Origin: Stenotrophomonas sp. ASS1
GTDB lineage: Bacteria; Pseudomonadota; Gammaproteobacteria; Xanthomonadales; Xanthomonadaceae
Length of the DNA: 64,000 bases
Reading direction: 5' to 3'
Assembly: GCF_004346925.1 (NCBI RefSeq)
Contig: NZ_CP031167.1
Coordinates: 3,368,001-3,432,000, forward strand
The position numbers and the translations under genes were made by a program. Each line of letters begins with the position of its first letter. The first letter of the stretch is position 1. Below the pieces are notes generated by a model, which did no database searches, was not told the DNA's origin, and saw nothing but the letters and a program-made list of their open reading frames with translations. Shown here one piece after another: positions 9,517-18,842 of this stretch.

Positions 9517-9743
9517 CGTTCGACAGCCAGCCAGGCTTGAACCGCAGCCGCGTCGAACGGCCAGTCCAGCTCACGGTCGCCGCGCTCGTCGCGCAGCACC
9601 GGCACCCGCGCGCCGTAGCGCGATTCCAGCGCTGGCTGGTCATCCAGGAACACCGATTCGAATTCCGGCGCCCGGGCCTTGGCCAGCTCGGCCAGCGCCA
9701 TGTCGCACAGGTGGCAGTCGTCACGCTGGAACAGAGTCAACAC
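9513..9743 (-). CDS. Glutaredoxin-like (thioredoxin-fold) small protein
   Basis: 76 residues with a thioredoxin/glutaredoxin fold pattern. The N-terminal strand LTLFQRDDCHLCDMAL carries a CxxC pair (C-H-L-C), then the cis-proline segment ARVPVLRD and a C-terminal helix. It belongs to the short glutaredoxin family also annotated as DUF836. A much longer ORF reaches into the sdaA start on the other strand. I chose GTG 9743 because AAGGGG lies 8 bases upstream and the family begins at this strand. The stop codon TAG is part of a REP element. A thiol-disulfide role is likely but the partner is unknown. Confidence 0.78.
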   Translation of the reverse strand: MLTLFQRDDCHLCDMALAELAKARAPEFESVFLDDQPALESRYGARVPVLRDERGDRELDWPFDAAAVQAWLAVER

Positions 9744-9843
9744 CGGCAGGGTCCCCTTGGTGGAAATGCTGCGCCGCAGCCATTGAAGTGCGGCGTGAAC
9801 CGCTAGAATAGCGGTCTCTTCCGGTACCCGCAGTACGGCAACC

Positions 9844-11226
9844 ATGGCTGTCAGCACGTTCGACGTTTTCAAGATCGGCATTGGCCCGAGCTCCTCGCAC
9901 ACCGTCGGGCCGATGAAGGCCGCCGAGCGATTCATCCACCGCTGGCTGCTCGACCCGGGCCGCCTGCACGAGGTCGCGCGCATCCGTGCCGACGTCTACG
10001 GCTCGCTGGCGCTGACCGGCCGCGGCCATGGTACGGACAAGGCGATCCTGCTCGGCCTGGAAGGGCAGCGGCCGAACCTGATCGACCCGGACATCATCCC
10101 GGCCACGCTGGAGCGCATCCGCAGCAGCAAGCGCATCCAGCTGATGGGCCAGCACGAGATTGCCTTCGACGAGAAGCGCGACCTCGGCATGAACAAGCGC
10201 CAGAAGCTGCCCTACCACACCAACGGCATGCGCTTCACCGCGTACAACGCCGAGGACGAAGTAATCGCCACCCGCGATTATTACTCGGTCGGTGGCGGCT
10301 TCGTGGTCAACCAGGACGACGCGGCCGATGACCGCATCGTGCCCGACGAGACCCCGCTGCCCTACCCGTTCAAGAGCGGCGACGAGCTGCTGGCGCAGAC
10401 CGCACGCAGCGGCCTGAGCATCGCCCAGCTGATGTTCGAGAACGAGAAGTGCTGGCGTAGCGAAGACGAGATCCGCGCCAACCTGCGCGAGATCTGGAGC
10501 GCGATGCAGTCGTGCGTCGCGCGTGGCATCCGCGAGGAAGGCGTGTTGCCGGGTGGCCTGAAGGTCGGCCGTCGTGCACCGGCGCTGTACCGCGAGCTGT
10601 CGTCGAAGCCGGAAGCGGCGATGCGCGATCCGCTGACCACGCTGGACTGGGTCAACCTGTACGCACTGGCGGTGAACGAAGAAAACGCCGCCGGTGGTCG
10701 CGTGGTGACCGCGCCGACCAACGGTGCAGCCGGCGTGCTGCCGGCGGTGCTGCATTACTTCGACCGTTTCTGCCCCGGCGCCAACGAGCAGCGTGTGTTC
10801 GACTTCCTGCTGACCTCGGCGGCGATCGGCATCCTGTACAAGGAAAACGCTTCGATTTCCGGTGCCGAAGTGGGCTGCCAGGGCGAAGTGGGCGTGGCCT
10901 GCTCGATGGCGGCCGGCGGCCTGGTCGCAGCGCTGGGCGGCAACCCGAGCCAGATCGAGAATGCTGCGGAAATCGGCATGGAACACAACCTGGGCCTGAC
11001 CTGCGACCCGATCGGCGGCCTGGTGCAGATCCCGTGCATCGAGCGCAATGCGATGGGTGCGGTGAAGGCGATCAATGCCTCGCGCATGGCGATGCGCGGC
11101 GACGGCAAGCACAAGGTGTCGCTGGACAAGGTGATCAAGACCATGCGCGATACCGGCCGCGACATGCAGGACAAGTACAAGGAAACCAGCCGCGGTGGCC
11201 TGGCGGTGAACGTCATCGAGTGCTGA
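9844..11226 (+). CDS. sdaA: L-serine ammonia-lyase (iron-sulfur dependent)
   Basis: 460 residues, the single-chain type of L-serine dehydratase that converts L-serine to pyruvate and ammonia using a [4Fe-4S] cluster. The N-terminal domain opens with the family signature [21 protein letters not shown]. The catalytic half has [20 protein letters not shown] and the cluster cysteines in [19 protein letters not shown] and [14 protein letters not shown]. The ATG lies 30 bases downstream of a TAGAAT that could be a -10 box. The gene stands alone and is followed by two REP-like hairpins. The same window carries gcvH and gcvT, which also feed serine/glycine one-carbon metabolism. Confidence 0.96.
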   Translation: MAVSTFDVFKIGIGPSSSHTVGPMKAAERFIHRWLLDPGRLHEVARIRADVYGSLALTGRGHGTDKAILLGLEGQRPNLIDPDIIPATLERIRSSKRIQLMGQHEIAFDEKRDLGMNKRQKLPYHTNGMRFTAYNAEDEVIATRDYYSVGGGFVVNQDDAADDRIVPDETPLPYPFKSGDELLAQTARSGLSIAQLMFENEKCWRSEDEIRANLREIWSAMQSCVARGIREEGVLPGGLKVGRRAPALYRELSSKPEAAMRDPLTTLDWVNLYALAVNEENAAGGRVVTAPTNGAAGVLPAVLHYFDRFCPGANEQRVFDFLLTSAAIGILYKENASISGAEVGCQGEVGVACSMAAGGLVAALGGNPSQIENAAEIGMEHNLGLTCDPIGGLVQIPCIERNAMGAVKAINASRMAMRGDGKHKVSLDKVIKTMRDTGRDMQDKYKETSRGGLAVNVIEC

Positions 11227-11233
11227 TGGCCGC

Positions 11234-11281
11234 AGCCAGGCATGGCCTGGCTCTACCCTGCAGCCGGGCGTGAGCCCGGCT
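11234..11281. repeat. Two REP-like hairpins after sdaA
   Basis: AGCCAGGC-ATG-GCCTGGCT followed by CTAC (11234-11256, a GTAG-headed REP on the minus strand), then AGCCGGGC-GTGA-GCCCGGCT (11262-11281). They begin 8 bases after the sdaA stop and may shape its mRNA 3' end. Confidence 0.75.
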
Positions 11282-11348
11282 CAACATCGGACGACACCGT
11301 CACCGCGTTCCGGTTAGGCTCGGGGCTCCCCTACCCCGGATTGGCCCC

Positions 11349-12344
11349 ATGCGCGTGATCGCTGCTGCCCTGCTTGCCTGCCTGCCGCTGTCCGCGCTTG
11401 CCGCGCCGACCTATGGTCCGCGGCTGGAAGGTTTCGACTACGGCTATCCGGTGAAGATCTTCGCGCTGGAGTCGCAGCGGCAGCCACTGGAAATGGCCTA
11501 TCTGGATGTCCTGCCCAAGCGCCGCGCCATCGGTGTGGTGGTACTGCTGCACGGCAAGAATTTCTGCGCAGCCACCTGGCAGCAGACCATCGCACCGCTG
11601 CTGAACGCCGGTTACCGGGTCATCGCCCCGGACCAGGTGGGCTTCTGCAAATCCAGCAAGCCCGAACGCTACCAGTATTCGTTCGCGCAGCTGGCCGCCA
11701 ACACCCATGCCCTGCTGCAACAGCTGCAGCTGGGTGATGTACCGGTGCACCTGGTCGGTCATTCGATGGGCGGCATGCTGGCGGTGCGCTACGCGCTGAT
11801 GTTCCCGCAGGACCTGCGCAGCCTGTCACTGGTCAATCCAATCGGGCTGGAAGACTGGAAGGCGCTGGGTGTTCCCTGGCGCAGCGTGGACACGTGGTAC
11901 GCCGGCGAAATGAACATCAGCTATGACAGCATCCGCCGCTACCAGCTGGACGTGTACTACGACGGCAAATGGAAGCCGGCGTATGAACCGTGGGCGCGGA
12001 TGCAGTCGGGCATGTATGAAGGCCCGGGCAAGCAGGTCGTTGCGTGGAGCCAGGCACTGGCATCGGACATGGTGTTCAACCAGCCGGTGGTCTACGAACT
12101 GAAGAATCTGCAGGTGCCGACCACGTTGTTCATCGGCCAGAAGGACCGCACCGCGATCGGCCGTGACCTGGCGCCGCCTGCGGTGAAGGCGACGCTGGGC
12201 AATTATCCGGTGCTGGGCAGAGCAGCGGCCGCGGCCATTCCGGGCGCGACGCTGGTCGAGTTCGCCGAACTGGGCCATTCGCCGCAGGTGCAGGACCCGA
12301 AGCAGTTCAATGCGGCATTGTTGAAGGCGTTGAGGTCGCGTTGA
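11349..12344 (+). CDS. Exported alpha/beta-hydrolase
   Basis: 331 residues with a signal peptide (MRVIAAALLACLPLSALAA). The hydrolase fold has an oxyanion segment (LLHGKNFCAATW), the nucleophile elbow GHSMGG with the serine in VHLVGHSMGG, an acid in GQKDRTAIG and a catalytic histidine in ELGHSPQV. It is probably a periplasmic or secreted esterase/lipase-like enzyme; the substrate cannot be told from the sequence. No operon partner is evident: it is flanked by REP hairpins on both sides and faces the convergent hom gene. The ATG is preceded by CGGATTGGCCCC, a weak ribosome site. Confidence 0.88.
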   Translation: MRVIAAALLACLPLSALAAPTYGPRLEGFDYGYPVKIFALESQRQPLEMAYLDVLPKRRAIGVVVLLHGKNFCAATWQQTIAPLLNAGYRVIAPDQVGFCKSSKPERYQYSFAQLAANTHALLQQLQLGDVPVHLVGHSMGGMLAVRYALMFPQDLRSLSLVNPIGLEDWKALGVPWRSVDTWYAGEMNISYDSIRRYQLDVYYDGKWKPAYEPWARMQSGMYEGPGKQVVAWSQALASDMVFNQPVVYELKNLQVPTTLFIGQKDRTAIGRDLAPPAVKATLGNYPVLGRAAAAAIPGATLVEFAELGHSPQVQDPKQFNAALLKALRSR

Positions 12345-12355
12345 GATTGCGGGCC

Positions 12356-12374
12356 CGCCGGGCATGGCCCGGCG
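12356..12374. repeat. Palindrome between convergent genes
   Basis: CGCCGGGC-ATG-GCCCGGCG, a perfect 8-bp stem with a 3-base loop, between the ends of the hydrolase gene and the hom gene. It may serve as a bidirectional transcript end. It resembles the other REP stems (ATG loop). Confidence 0.6.
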
Positions 12375-12392
12375 AGCGCAGCAGCACGGACA

Positions 12393-13460
12393 TCAACCCA
12401 CGATCCGCAGCACGTCATCCAGCAACGCGGCCGCAGTGACTTCCGCACCCGCGCCCGGCCCCTGGATCAGCAACGGCTGGCGGCGGTAGCGATCGCTGTG
12501 GATGGCCACGCGGTTGTCGGTGCCCGCACCCTGCGCCAAGGGGTGATCGGCCGGCAACTCGCGCAGGCCCACCTGCGCACCCTCGCCATCAACGCGGCCG
12601 ACGAAACGCAGCACACGACCATTGTCGCGTGCCTGCTGCCAGCGCGCCTGCAGCGGCGCATCCAGCTGCTCGAGCGCAGCCACCGCATCCTCCAGCGGCA
12701 GCGCTGCCAGCGCTTCAGGCACCAGTGAATCCACCTGCACCTGCGAAGCATCCAGCGCCAGCCCGCTGCTGCGCGCCAGGATCAGCAGCTTGCGGCGCAC
12801 GTCCTCGCCGGACAGATCCAGACGCGGGTCCGGTTCGGTATAACCGGCCGCCAGCGCTTCGCGCACCGCCGCCGAGAACGGCGATTGGCCGTCATAGCGA
12901 TGGAACAGCCACGCCAGCGAGCCGGACAGCACGCCCTCGATGGCGTGGATGTGGTCGCCACCGGCTACCAGCGCGCGCAGGCTGCTCAGCAACGGCAGGC
13001 CGGCACCGACGGTGGCGCTGTCGCCATAGCGTGCGCCACTGTCTGCGCAGCTCTCGGCGATGGCCGTGGCACGTGCCAGCTGCGCACCGCGGCCCAGCTT
13101 GTTGGCGGTGACCACGTGCACCCCACGCGCCAGCCACTGCACGTGACGTGCGGCCACATCTTCGCTGGCAGTGGCATCGACCACCACGTCACCCCGTTCC
13201 AGCCCTTCGGCGCTCGCCCATGGCGGTGAGCTGAGACCGTCACGCGGTGCGCGTCGTGCCAGCTCCAGCGGCAACGCCAGATCACGGTCGATCGCCAGTG
13301 CGGTGCGCGAATTGGCCAGCCACTGCACGCTGGGCAGTTCCAACCCGCGTGCCTGCAACGCCTGGTAGCGCTGCACGAAGGCAGAGCCCACCGTGCCGGT
13401 GCCGAGCAGCGCCAGGCGTCCCACGCCCAGCGCAGGAATGTCAGCGGCGAGCGCGCTCAT
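12393..13460 (-). CDS. hom: Homoserine dehydrogenase
   Basis: 355 residues. The N-terminal Rossmann motif is LALLGTGTVGSAFV. It is followed by the family segments VVDATASEDVAARHVQWL, HVVTANKLG, and the substrate domain with IEGVLSGSLAWLF and YTEPDPRLDLSGEDVRRKLLILAR. It reduces aspartate semialdehyde to homoserine with NAD(P)H. It lacks the N-terminal aspartokinase of the ThrA/MetL fusions and any C-terminal ACT domain, so feedback control may rest on the riboswitch of the operon. It is the third gene of metX-metB-hom, overlapping metB by 4 bases (ATGA). Its place here gives the operon its own supply of homoserine for methionine. Confidence 0.92.
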   Translation of the reverse strand: MSALAADIPALGVGRLALLGTGTVGSAFVQRYQALQARGLELPSVQWLANSRTALAIDRDLALPLELARRAPRDGLSSPPWASAEGLERGDVVVDATASEDVAARHVQWLARGVHVVTANKLGRGAQLARATAIAESCADSGARYGDSATVGAGLPLLSSLRALVAGGDHIHAIEGVLSGSLAWLFHRYDGQSPFSAAVREALAAGYTEPDPRLDLSGEDVRRKLLILARSSGLALDASQVQVDSLVPEALAALPLEDAVAALEQLDAPLQARWQQARDNGRVLRFVGRVDGEGAQVGLRELPADHPLAQGAGTDNRVAIHSDRYRRQPLLIQGPGAGAEVTAAALLDDVLRIVG

Positions 13461-14692
13461 GCATCCACCACCTGTTTGCGGCGCGCAGCCGCATCGATCA
13501 CGGCTTCGGCGCGCTGCAGCGCTGCGCCGAGATCAGCCAGCAGGTCACGCTCGGCCTCGATGCCGACCGACAGGCGCAGCAGGCCTTCGCTGATGCCGGC
13601 GGCCGCGCGCGCTTCAGCGGTCATCGCCGCATGGGTCATGGTGGCCGGGTGCGCGATCAGGCTTTCGACGCCACCCAGCGATTCGGCCAGGGTGAAGCAG
13701 CGCAGGCCATCGACGAAGGCACGCACTGCGGCATGCGGATCATCGCCTTCGCAGTCGGCCAGTTCGAACGACAGCATCGCGCCGAAGCCGCTTTGTTGGC
13801 GCGCGGCGATGGCGTGGCCCGGGTGATCGGCCAGGCCCGGGTAGTACACCGCGCCGACCGCCGGATGCTGGTCCAGCAGGGCAACGATCGACGCGGTGTT
13901 CTCCTGGTGCACCCGCAGGCGCGCATCCAGCGTGCGCAGGCCGCGCAGGGTCAGGAACGCATCGAACGGCGAGCCGGTCAGGCCCAGCGCGTTGCCCCAC
14001 CACACCAGCTGCTCGTGCAGCGCCGGATCGCGCGCGACCACCGCACCACCGACCACATCGCTGTGGCCATTGATGTACTTGGTGGTGGAATGCAGCACCA
14101 GGTCCGCGCCGAACGACAGCGGCTGCTGCAGGGCCGGCGACAGGAAGGTGTTGTCGACTACCACCAGTGCACCGGCCTTGTGCGCGGTCTCGATGACGAA
14201 GCGCAGGTCGGTGATGCGCAGCAGCGGGTTGGACGGGGTTTCCACCAGCACCAGCTTCGGCTGCGTGGCCAGCGCCTGCGCCAGTGCGCGCGGATCGGTC
14301 AGGTCGGCGGTGACCAGTTCGAAGTGGCCCTTTTTCGCCAGCGCATTGAACAGGCGCCAGCTGCCGCCGTATGCATCGTGCGGCACCACCAGGGTGTCGC
14401 CCGGCTGCAGCAATGCGTTCAACACCAGGTTGATCGCACCCATGCCGGTGGCGGTGATGACGCCGCCGGCGCCGCCCTCCAGTTCCGCCAGCGCCTCGCC
14501 GAGCAGGTCACGGGTCGGGTTGCCACTGCGCGTGTAGTCGTACTGGCGCTTGTTGCCGAAGCCTTCAAAACTGAAGTTCGACGACAGCACGATCGGCGGA
14601 GTGACCGCACCATGCGCGGTGTCCCGATCGATGCCGGCACGGACGGCGGCAGTGGTGCGACTACAGGACGGCTCGTTTGCGTGCAGGCTCAT
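13457..14692 (-). CDS. metB: Cystathionine gamma-synthase / O-succinylhomoserine sulfhydrylase family enzyme
   Basis: 411 residues of the Cys/Met-metabolism PLP family (fold type I). The cofactor lysine lies in VLHSTTKYINGHSD; other landmarks are YDYTRSGNPTRDLL, TATGMGAINLVL, VVVDNTFLSPALQQPL and ESLGGVESLIAHPATMTHA. With O-succinylhomoserine from MetX it makes cystathionine from cysteine, or homocysteine directly from sulfide; the sequence alone does not separate the two. It overlaps both neighbours by 4 bases (ATGA), showing tight translational coupling in the SAM-regulated operon. Confidence 0.92.
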   Translation of the reverse strand: MSLHANEPSCSRTTAAVRAGIDRDTAHGAVTPPIVLSSNFSFEGFGNKRQYDYTRSGNPTRDLLGEALAELEGGAGGVITATGMGAINLVLNALLQPGDTLVVPHDAYGGSWRLFNALAKKGHFELVTADLTDPRALAQALATQPKLVLVETPSNPLLRITDLRFVIETAHKAGALVVVDNTFLSPALQQPLSFGADLVLHSTTKYINGHSDVVGGAVVARDPALHEQLVWWGNALGLTGSPFDAFLTLRGLRTLDARLRVHQENTASIVALLDQHPAVGAVYYPGLADHPGHAIAARQQSGFGAMLSFELADCEGDDPHAAVRAFVDGLRCFTLAESLGGVESLIAHPATMTHAAMTAEARAAAGISEGLLRLSVGIEAERDLLADLGAALQRAEAVIDAAARRKQVVDA

Positions 14693-15720
14693 GCGGACTC
14701 TCCAGAAGTGCGGAAGGCGGTGGCGAGGATCGCGTCGATGCGATCGGTTTCTTTGAGGAAGGCGTCGTGGCCGTAGGGCGAGCGCAGCACGCGCAGACTG
14801 CCGCGCGGGCCCAGCCCTTCGACCAGACCGACCAGGTCGGCCAGCGGCACCAGGCGGTCACCCTCCACCGCGACAACTACGGTGGGCGGCAGGATCGCGG
14901 TGGGGTCGACGCGGTGCAGGTCGATCGATTCGGACAGGCGCAGGTAAGCAGTCACCGGCGTGCGCGCGACGTACTGCGCACCGGCCGCATCGAGATAGTC
15001 TTCGGCCGCCACGCGTACGCGGCCATTGATGACTTCCGGCGCAGCATCGAAGCGCTCGCCGAATTCTTCCGGGGTACGGTAGCTGAGCATGGCGAACTGC
15101 CGGGCCAGCGCCAGGCCGTGGTCTTCGCCGCACTGCAGCTGGCCCAACGCGACCGCGCGGCGCTGCAATGCGCGCCAGGCGGCGGCATACGGATGCGGGC
15201 GATGCGCGCCACTGGCCAGCACCAGCTGGCGCACGCGTGCACGGTGGCGGATCGCGAACTGCTGGCCGACCAGCGCCCCGTAGGAGTAGCCCACGAACGC
15301 CTTCAGCGTGCGGATGCCGAGATGGTCCAGCAGCAGCGCCAGTGCATCGGCCTGGTCGGCGGTATCGATCGGCACATCCAGTGCACCGTCGGCGCCGATG
15401 AAGTCGAAGGCCAGTACACGCAGCTGCTGCGGATCCAGCGCGCGCCCGCTGCCGACCAGGTCTTCGGCCCAGCCCTTCTCGCTGAACTGTGCATTGGACG
15501 CCACATGGCGATGGGCGGAAATGCCGCCGGCCAGCACCACCACCGGCGCATTGGCCGGGCCGACCCACTCATAGCGCAGGCGCACCGGGCTGGGGCCGGC
15601 GTGACGCATCGACAGCACCGCGGCGAACTCACCGCGCTCGGCATGCACGCGGTCTTCGACCGGCACGCTGACGGGGACAAAGGGTTCGGGGCGAAGCGCG
15701 GTACTGGCGGCGAAGCTCAT
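14689..15720 (-). CDS. metX: Homoserine O-acyltransferase (probably O-succinyltransferase)
   Basis: 343 residues of the MetX alpha/beta-hydrolase family. The oxyanion region is VVLAGGISAHRHVASN, the nucleophile serine is in FVGYSYGALVGQQFA, and the catalytic Asp/His lie in the last third (VEGDRLVPLADL and SPYGHDAFLKE). It activates homoserine for methionine synthesis. In Xanthomonadaceae MetX proteins have been reported to use succinyl-CoA; I follow this but the choice depends on a few residues I cannot verify. I start at ATG 15720; an in-frame ATG at 15804 lies inside the riboswitch P1 stem. It is the first gene of metX-metB-hom, 79 bases downstream of the SAM-I aptamer. Confidence 0.92.
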   Translation of the reverse strand: MSFAASTALRPEPFVPVSVPVEDRVHAERGEFAAVLSMRHAGPSPVRLRYEWVGPANAPVVVLAGGISAHRHVASNAQFSEKGWAEDLVGSGRALDPQQLRVLAFDFIGADGALDVPIDTADQADALALLLDHLGIRTLKAFVGYSYGALVGQQFAIRHRARVRQLVLASGAHRPHPYAAAWRALQRRAVALGQLQCGEDHGLALARQFAMLSYRTPEEFGERFDAAPEVINGRVRVAAEDYLDAAGAQYVARTPVTAYLRLSESIDLHRVDPTAILPPTVVVAVEGDRLVPLADLVGLVEGLGPRGSLRVLRSPYGHDAFLKETDRIDAILATAFRTSGESA

Positions 15721-15799
15721 GGCGGGATCCGGTTGGGGAATCGGCCATCGAGCCTTCGCGGGGCCCGCGTTCGAGATGCACGTGGGGTGCATGGTTCGA

Positions 15800-15916
15800 A
15801 CCATCTTTCGGTGGACGCCACGGTCCCCGCAGGATTTGGCACCTACGCAGACGCTTTCGCGCCTGCGGGCTGCCCCGGCTTCAAAGGGCCTGTCCCTCTG
15901 CCGGTCTCGATGGTGG
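15800..15916 (-). promoter_or_regulatory. SAM-I (S-box) riboswitch upstream of metX
   Basis: The minus strand carries the S-box core in the right order: GAGGGACAGGCCCTTTGAAGCC, then GGGGCAGCC, a P3 stem (CGCAGGCGC-GAAA-GCGTCTGCG), GGTGCCAAATCCTGC, a P4 stem (GGAC/GTCC) and GAAAGATGG. The 5' ACCATC and 3' GATGGT form P1. SAM binding is known to stabilise P1 and shut off methionine genes. Just after P1 the sequence ATGGTTCGAACCAT can fold on itself and would compete with P1. No terminator with a U-tract is visible before the metX ATG, so control may act on translation or by Rho. Confidence 0.93.
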
Positions 15917-16065
15917 AGCCACGATGCCAGCCCTTTCCGGTACTGTCAATCCCTTCATGCGGATAAAGCGATGAATATTTTCAACGCGACTATGCGAAGG
16001 CGGTCGCGGCCGTCCTGTTCAGGATCGGCTACAGTCCCGGCGGTCCCTACCCACTGGAACCACTG

Positions 16066-16959
16066 ATGCTGCGCCTGCCCCTGACCTGCCTGCTGTTGTC
16101 CCTGCTGGCGAGCACGACGGCCAGCGCCGGTGACTGGCGCCAGGGCTGGGGACTGGTGCCCAAGGCCGCCCCGGCCGCTCCGCCCCCCCGTGGCGAGACC
16201 GCGCAGAGCGCTGCGCCGATGGCCCAGCTGCGCCTGCAGCCGCTCGGCGAGCACTGGCAGGCCCGGGTCGACAACGCACTGGCCGGTCCGCTGCAGGTCG
16301 AACTGCGCGCCGCGCCCGGACGCCCGGTCGAAGGCCTGCCGGTGCAGTCGCTGATCCAGGGCGACAGCAGCCTGGTGGTCGGCCACCTGCCCGCCCCGTC
16401 CAACGGCCGCCCCCTGGACCTGCGCCTGCAGTCGGTGCCCGGCAATCCGGCCGCACAGGCCGAAGATGTCGCCTATCGCCTGCCTTTCGATGCGGCCCGT
16501 CCGCGCGTGGACCAGGCGCCGCAGGGCCGGTTCAGCCACGATGACGAGGAGAACCGCGACGCGGTGGACTTCGCACTGCCGGAGGGCACGCTGGTGCTGG
16601 CCGCGCGCGAGGGCACGGTGATGCAGATCCAGGATGGCTTCCGTGGCAACGGCCAGGACCGCGAACGTGATGGTGCCCGCGCCAACTTCATCCGTGTGCT
16701 GCACAGCGACGGCAGCATGGCGCTGTACGGCCACCTGCAGGCCGGCGGCATGCGCGTGCGTCGCGGCCAGGCGGTGGGGGCCGGGCAGCCGCTCGGCCTG
16801 TCCGGCAACAGCGGCTTCAGCAGCGCGCCGCACCTGCACTTCGTGGTGCAGGTCAACCGCGGCATGGGCCTGCGCTCGGTGCCGGCACGCATCTTCGCCG
16901 AACAGGGCCAACTGCAGTTCGCCCGCCAGGACGAGGTCGAGGGCGGCATCGGGCGCTGA
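16066..16959 (+). CDS. M23-family metallopeptidase (LytM-like), exported
   Basis: 297 residues with a signal peptide (LTCLLLSLLASTTASA). The C-terminal half is an M23 peptidase domain: HDDEENRDAVDFALPEGT supplies the first His and the Asp, YGHLQAGGMRVRRGQ follows, and SAPHLHFVVQVNRG contains the HxH motif. The first histidine lies further from the Asp than in the usual HxxxD; the same spacing occurs in a subgroup of proteobacterial M23 proteins. It probably cleaves peptidoglycan cross-links in the periplasm or activates another hydrolase. It is divergent from the metX operon and is followed closely by prfC. Confidence 0.88.
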   Translation: MLRLPLTCLLLSLLASTTASAGDWRQGWGLVPKAAPAAPPPRGETAQSAAPMAQLRLQPLGEHWQARVDNALAGPLQVELRAAPGRPVEGLPVQSLIQGDSSLVVGHLPAPSNGRPLDLRLQSVPGNPAAQAEDVAYRLPFDAARPRVDQAPQGRFSHDDEENRDAVDFALPEGTLVLAAREGTVMQIQDGFRGNGQDRERDGARANFIRVLHSDGSMALYGHLQAGGMRVRRGQAVGAGQPLGLSGNSGFSSAPHLHFVVQVNRGMGLRSVPARIFAEQGQLQFARQDEVEGGIGR

Positions 16960-16973
16960 ACGGCCCCGGCCGG

Positions 16974-17007
16974 TATAATCGGGCGCTTATCTCTTTGAAA
17001 AGCGCCC
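16974..17007 (+). promoter_or_regulatory. -10 box and leader hairpin upstream of prfC
   Basis: A perfect TATAAT at 16974-16979 lies 47 bases before the prfC start. A clear -35 hexamer is not visible. Immediately after it GGGCGCTT (16981-16988) pairs with AAGCGCCC (17000-17007), so the leader would start with a hairpin. Confidence 0.45.
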
Positions 17008-17025
17008 CGGGCGGGCGCCACTGCC

Positions 17026-18630
17026 ATGTCCGAAGTCGCCAACGAAGCGTCGCGTCGCCGCACCTTCGCCATCATCTCCCACCCTGACGCCGGCAAGACC
17101 ACGCTGACCGAAAAGCTGCTGCTGTTCGGAGGCGCGATCCAGATGGCCGGTTCGGTCAAGGGCCGCAAGGCCGCCCGCCACGCCACCTCCGACTGGATGG
17201 CGCTGGAAAAGGAGCGCGGCATCTCCGTAACCTCCTCGGTGATGCAGTTCCCGTACGAAGGCAAGATCGTCAACCTGCTCGACACCCCCGGCCACGCCGA
17301 CTTCGGCGAGGACACCTACCGCGTGCTGACCGCGGTGGACTCGGCGCTGATGGTGATCGACGTGGCCAAGGGCGTGGAAGAGCGCACCATCAAGCTGATG
17401 GAAGTCTGCCGCCTGCGCGACACCCCGATCATGACCTTCATCAACAAGCTCGACCGCGAGGGCAAGGACCCGATCGAGCTGCTGGATGAAGTGGAAACCG
17501 TGCTGGGTATCCAGTGTGCGCCGGTGACCTGGCCGATCGGCATGGGCCAGCGCCTGAAGGGCGTGGTCCACCTGCTGACCGGCGAAGTGCACCTGTACGA
17601 ACCGGGCCGCAACTTCACCCGCCAGGACTCGACCATCTTCCCGTCCATCGATGCGCCCGGCCTGGCCGAGAAGATCGGTGCACAGATGCTGGCCGACCTG
17701 CGCGACGAACTGGAACTGGTGCAGGGCGCCAGCCATCCGTTCGACCTGGACGCCTACCGCGCGGGCAAGCAGACCCCGGTGTTCTTCGGCTCCGGCGTGA
17801 ACAACTTCGGTGTGCAGCCGCTGCTGGACTTCTTCGTCGAACATGCCCCGTCGCCGCAGGCGCGTTCCACCACCGGCCGCGCGATCGCCCCGGAAGAAAA
17901 CAAGCTGACCGGCTTCGTGTTCAAGATCCAGGCCAACATGGACCCGCAGCACCGCGACCGCGTGGCCTTCATGCGGGTCTGCTCGGGCCGTTTCAGCGCC
18001 GGCATGAAGACCTTCCACGTGCGCACCGGCAAGGAAATGAAGCTGGCCAACGCGCTGACCTTCATGGCCAGCGACCGCGAGATCGCCGCCGAGGCGTGGC
18101 CGGGCGATGTGATCGGCATCCACAACCACGGCACCATTTCCATCGGCGATACCTTCACCGAAGGCGAAGCAGTCACCTTCACCGGCATCCCCAACTTCGC
18201 CCCGGAACTGTTCCGCCGCGCCCGCCTGCGCGATCCGCTCAAGCTCAAGCAGCTGCAGAAGGGCCTGGCCCAGCTGTCCGAGGAAGGTGCGACCCAGTTC
18301 TTCCGCCCGCTGACCAGCAACGACCTGATCCTGGGTGCGGTCGGCGTGCTGCAGTTCGACGTGGCCGCCTACCGCCTGAAGGACGAGTACGGCGTGGAAG
18401 CCACCTTCGAGCCGGTCAGCGTGACCACTGCGCGTTGGGTCCACTGCAGCAACGAGAAGAAGCTGGAAGAGTTCCGCGAGAAGAATGCGCTGAACTTGGC
18501 GCTGGATGCAGCCGGCCACCTGGTCTACCTGGCACCGACCCGGGTCAACCTGCAGCTGGCGCAGGAACGCTCGCCGGACGTGCGCTTCTCGGCCACCCGC
18601 GAAGCGGCCCATACCGTTTCGGTAGGCTGA
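17026..18630 (+). CDS. prfC: Peptide chain release factor 3
   Basis: 534 residues, the usual size of RF3. The GTPase domain shows the P-loop [15 protein letters not shown], the switch-1 segment around [28 protein letters not shown] (G3) and NKLDR (G4). The beta-barrel domain and C-terminal RF3 domain follow, with [25 protein letters not shown]3 is a GTPase that removes RF1/RF2 from the ribosome after termination and contributes to translational quality control. It stands alone with its own -10 box. Confidence 0.97.
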   Translation: MSEVANEASRRRTFAIISHPDAGKTTLTEKLLLFGGAIQMAGSVKGRKAARHATSDWMALEKERGISVTSSVMQFPYEGKIVNLLDTPGHADFGEDTYRVLTAVDSALMVIDVAKGVEERTIKLMEVCRLRDTPIMTFINKLDREGKDPIELLDEVETVLGIQCAPVTWPIGMGQRLKGVVHLLTGEVHLYEPGRNFTRQDSTIFPSIDAPGLAEKIGAQMLADLRDELELVQGASHPFDLDAYRAGKQTPVFFGSGVNNFGVQPLLDFFVEHAPSPQARSTTGRAIAPEENKLTGFVFKIQANMDPQHRDRVAFMRVCSGRFSAGMKTFHVRTGKEMKLANALTFMASDREIAAEAWPGDVIGIHNHGTISIGDTFTEGEAVTFTGIPNFAPELFRRARLRDPLKLKQLQKGLAQLSEEGATQFFRPLTSNDLILGAVGVLQFDVAAYRLKDEYGVEATFEPVSVTTARWVHCSNEKKLEEFREKNALNLALDAAGHLVYLAPTRVNLQLAQERSPDVRFSATREAAHTVSVG

Positions 18631-18636
18631 TGCCAC

Positions 18637-18676
18637 GGGGTCGGATCCCTTTCCGGCAGGAAAGGGCTCTGACCCC
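18637..18676. repeat. GGGGTC...GACCCC palindromic element, copy 1
   Basis: GGGGTC and GACCCC flank an inner stem CCCTTTCC / GGAAAGGG, 6 bases after the prfC stop. The reverse complement of 35044-35082 has the same plan with a few changes, so this is a dispersed family distinct from the GTAG elements. It may act as a transcript end for prfC. Confidence 0.75.
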
Positions 18677-18693
18677 AGCGCTGCCGGGGCTTC

Positions 18694-18717
18694 ATCTACG
18701 CATGGCGTGGATCTACC
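18694..18717. repeat. REP-type palindrome
   Basis: ATCTACGC-ATG-GCGTGGAT followed by CTAC, a GTAG-headed REP on the minus strand. A further stem, GGGGGAC-GCGG-GTCCCCC, lies at 18802-18819 just ahead of the TrhA-like gene. Confidence 0.7.
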
Positions 18718-18842
18718 GCTCACGGATTCATCGGCGCAACGCAGGGATTCACCCACCATACGGTGACGGGCGTGCACACGGCGGCCATCGCGGCGATGAT
18801 AGGGGGACGCGGGTCCCCCTCCCCGCGAACGATGCCTACGTC

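Noticed and set aside
15721..15804. An earlier ATG (15804) for metX
   Set aside because: It lies in the 3' strand of P1 of the SAM-I aptamer, and the added residues do not match the MetX family, which starts near MSFAAST.
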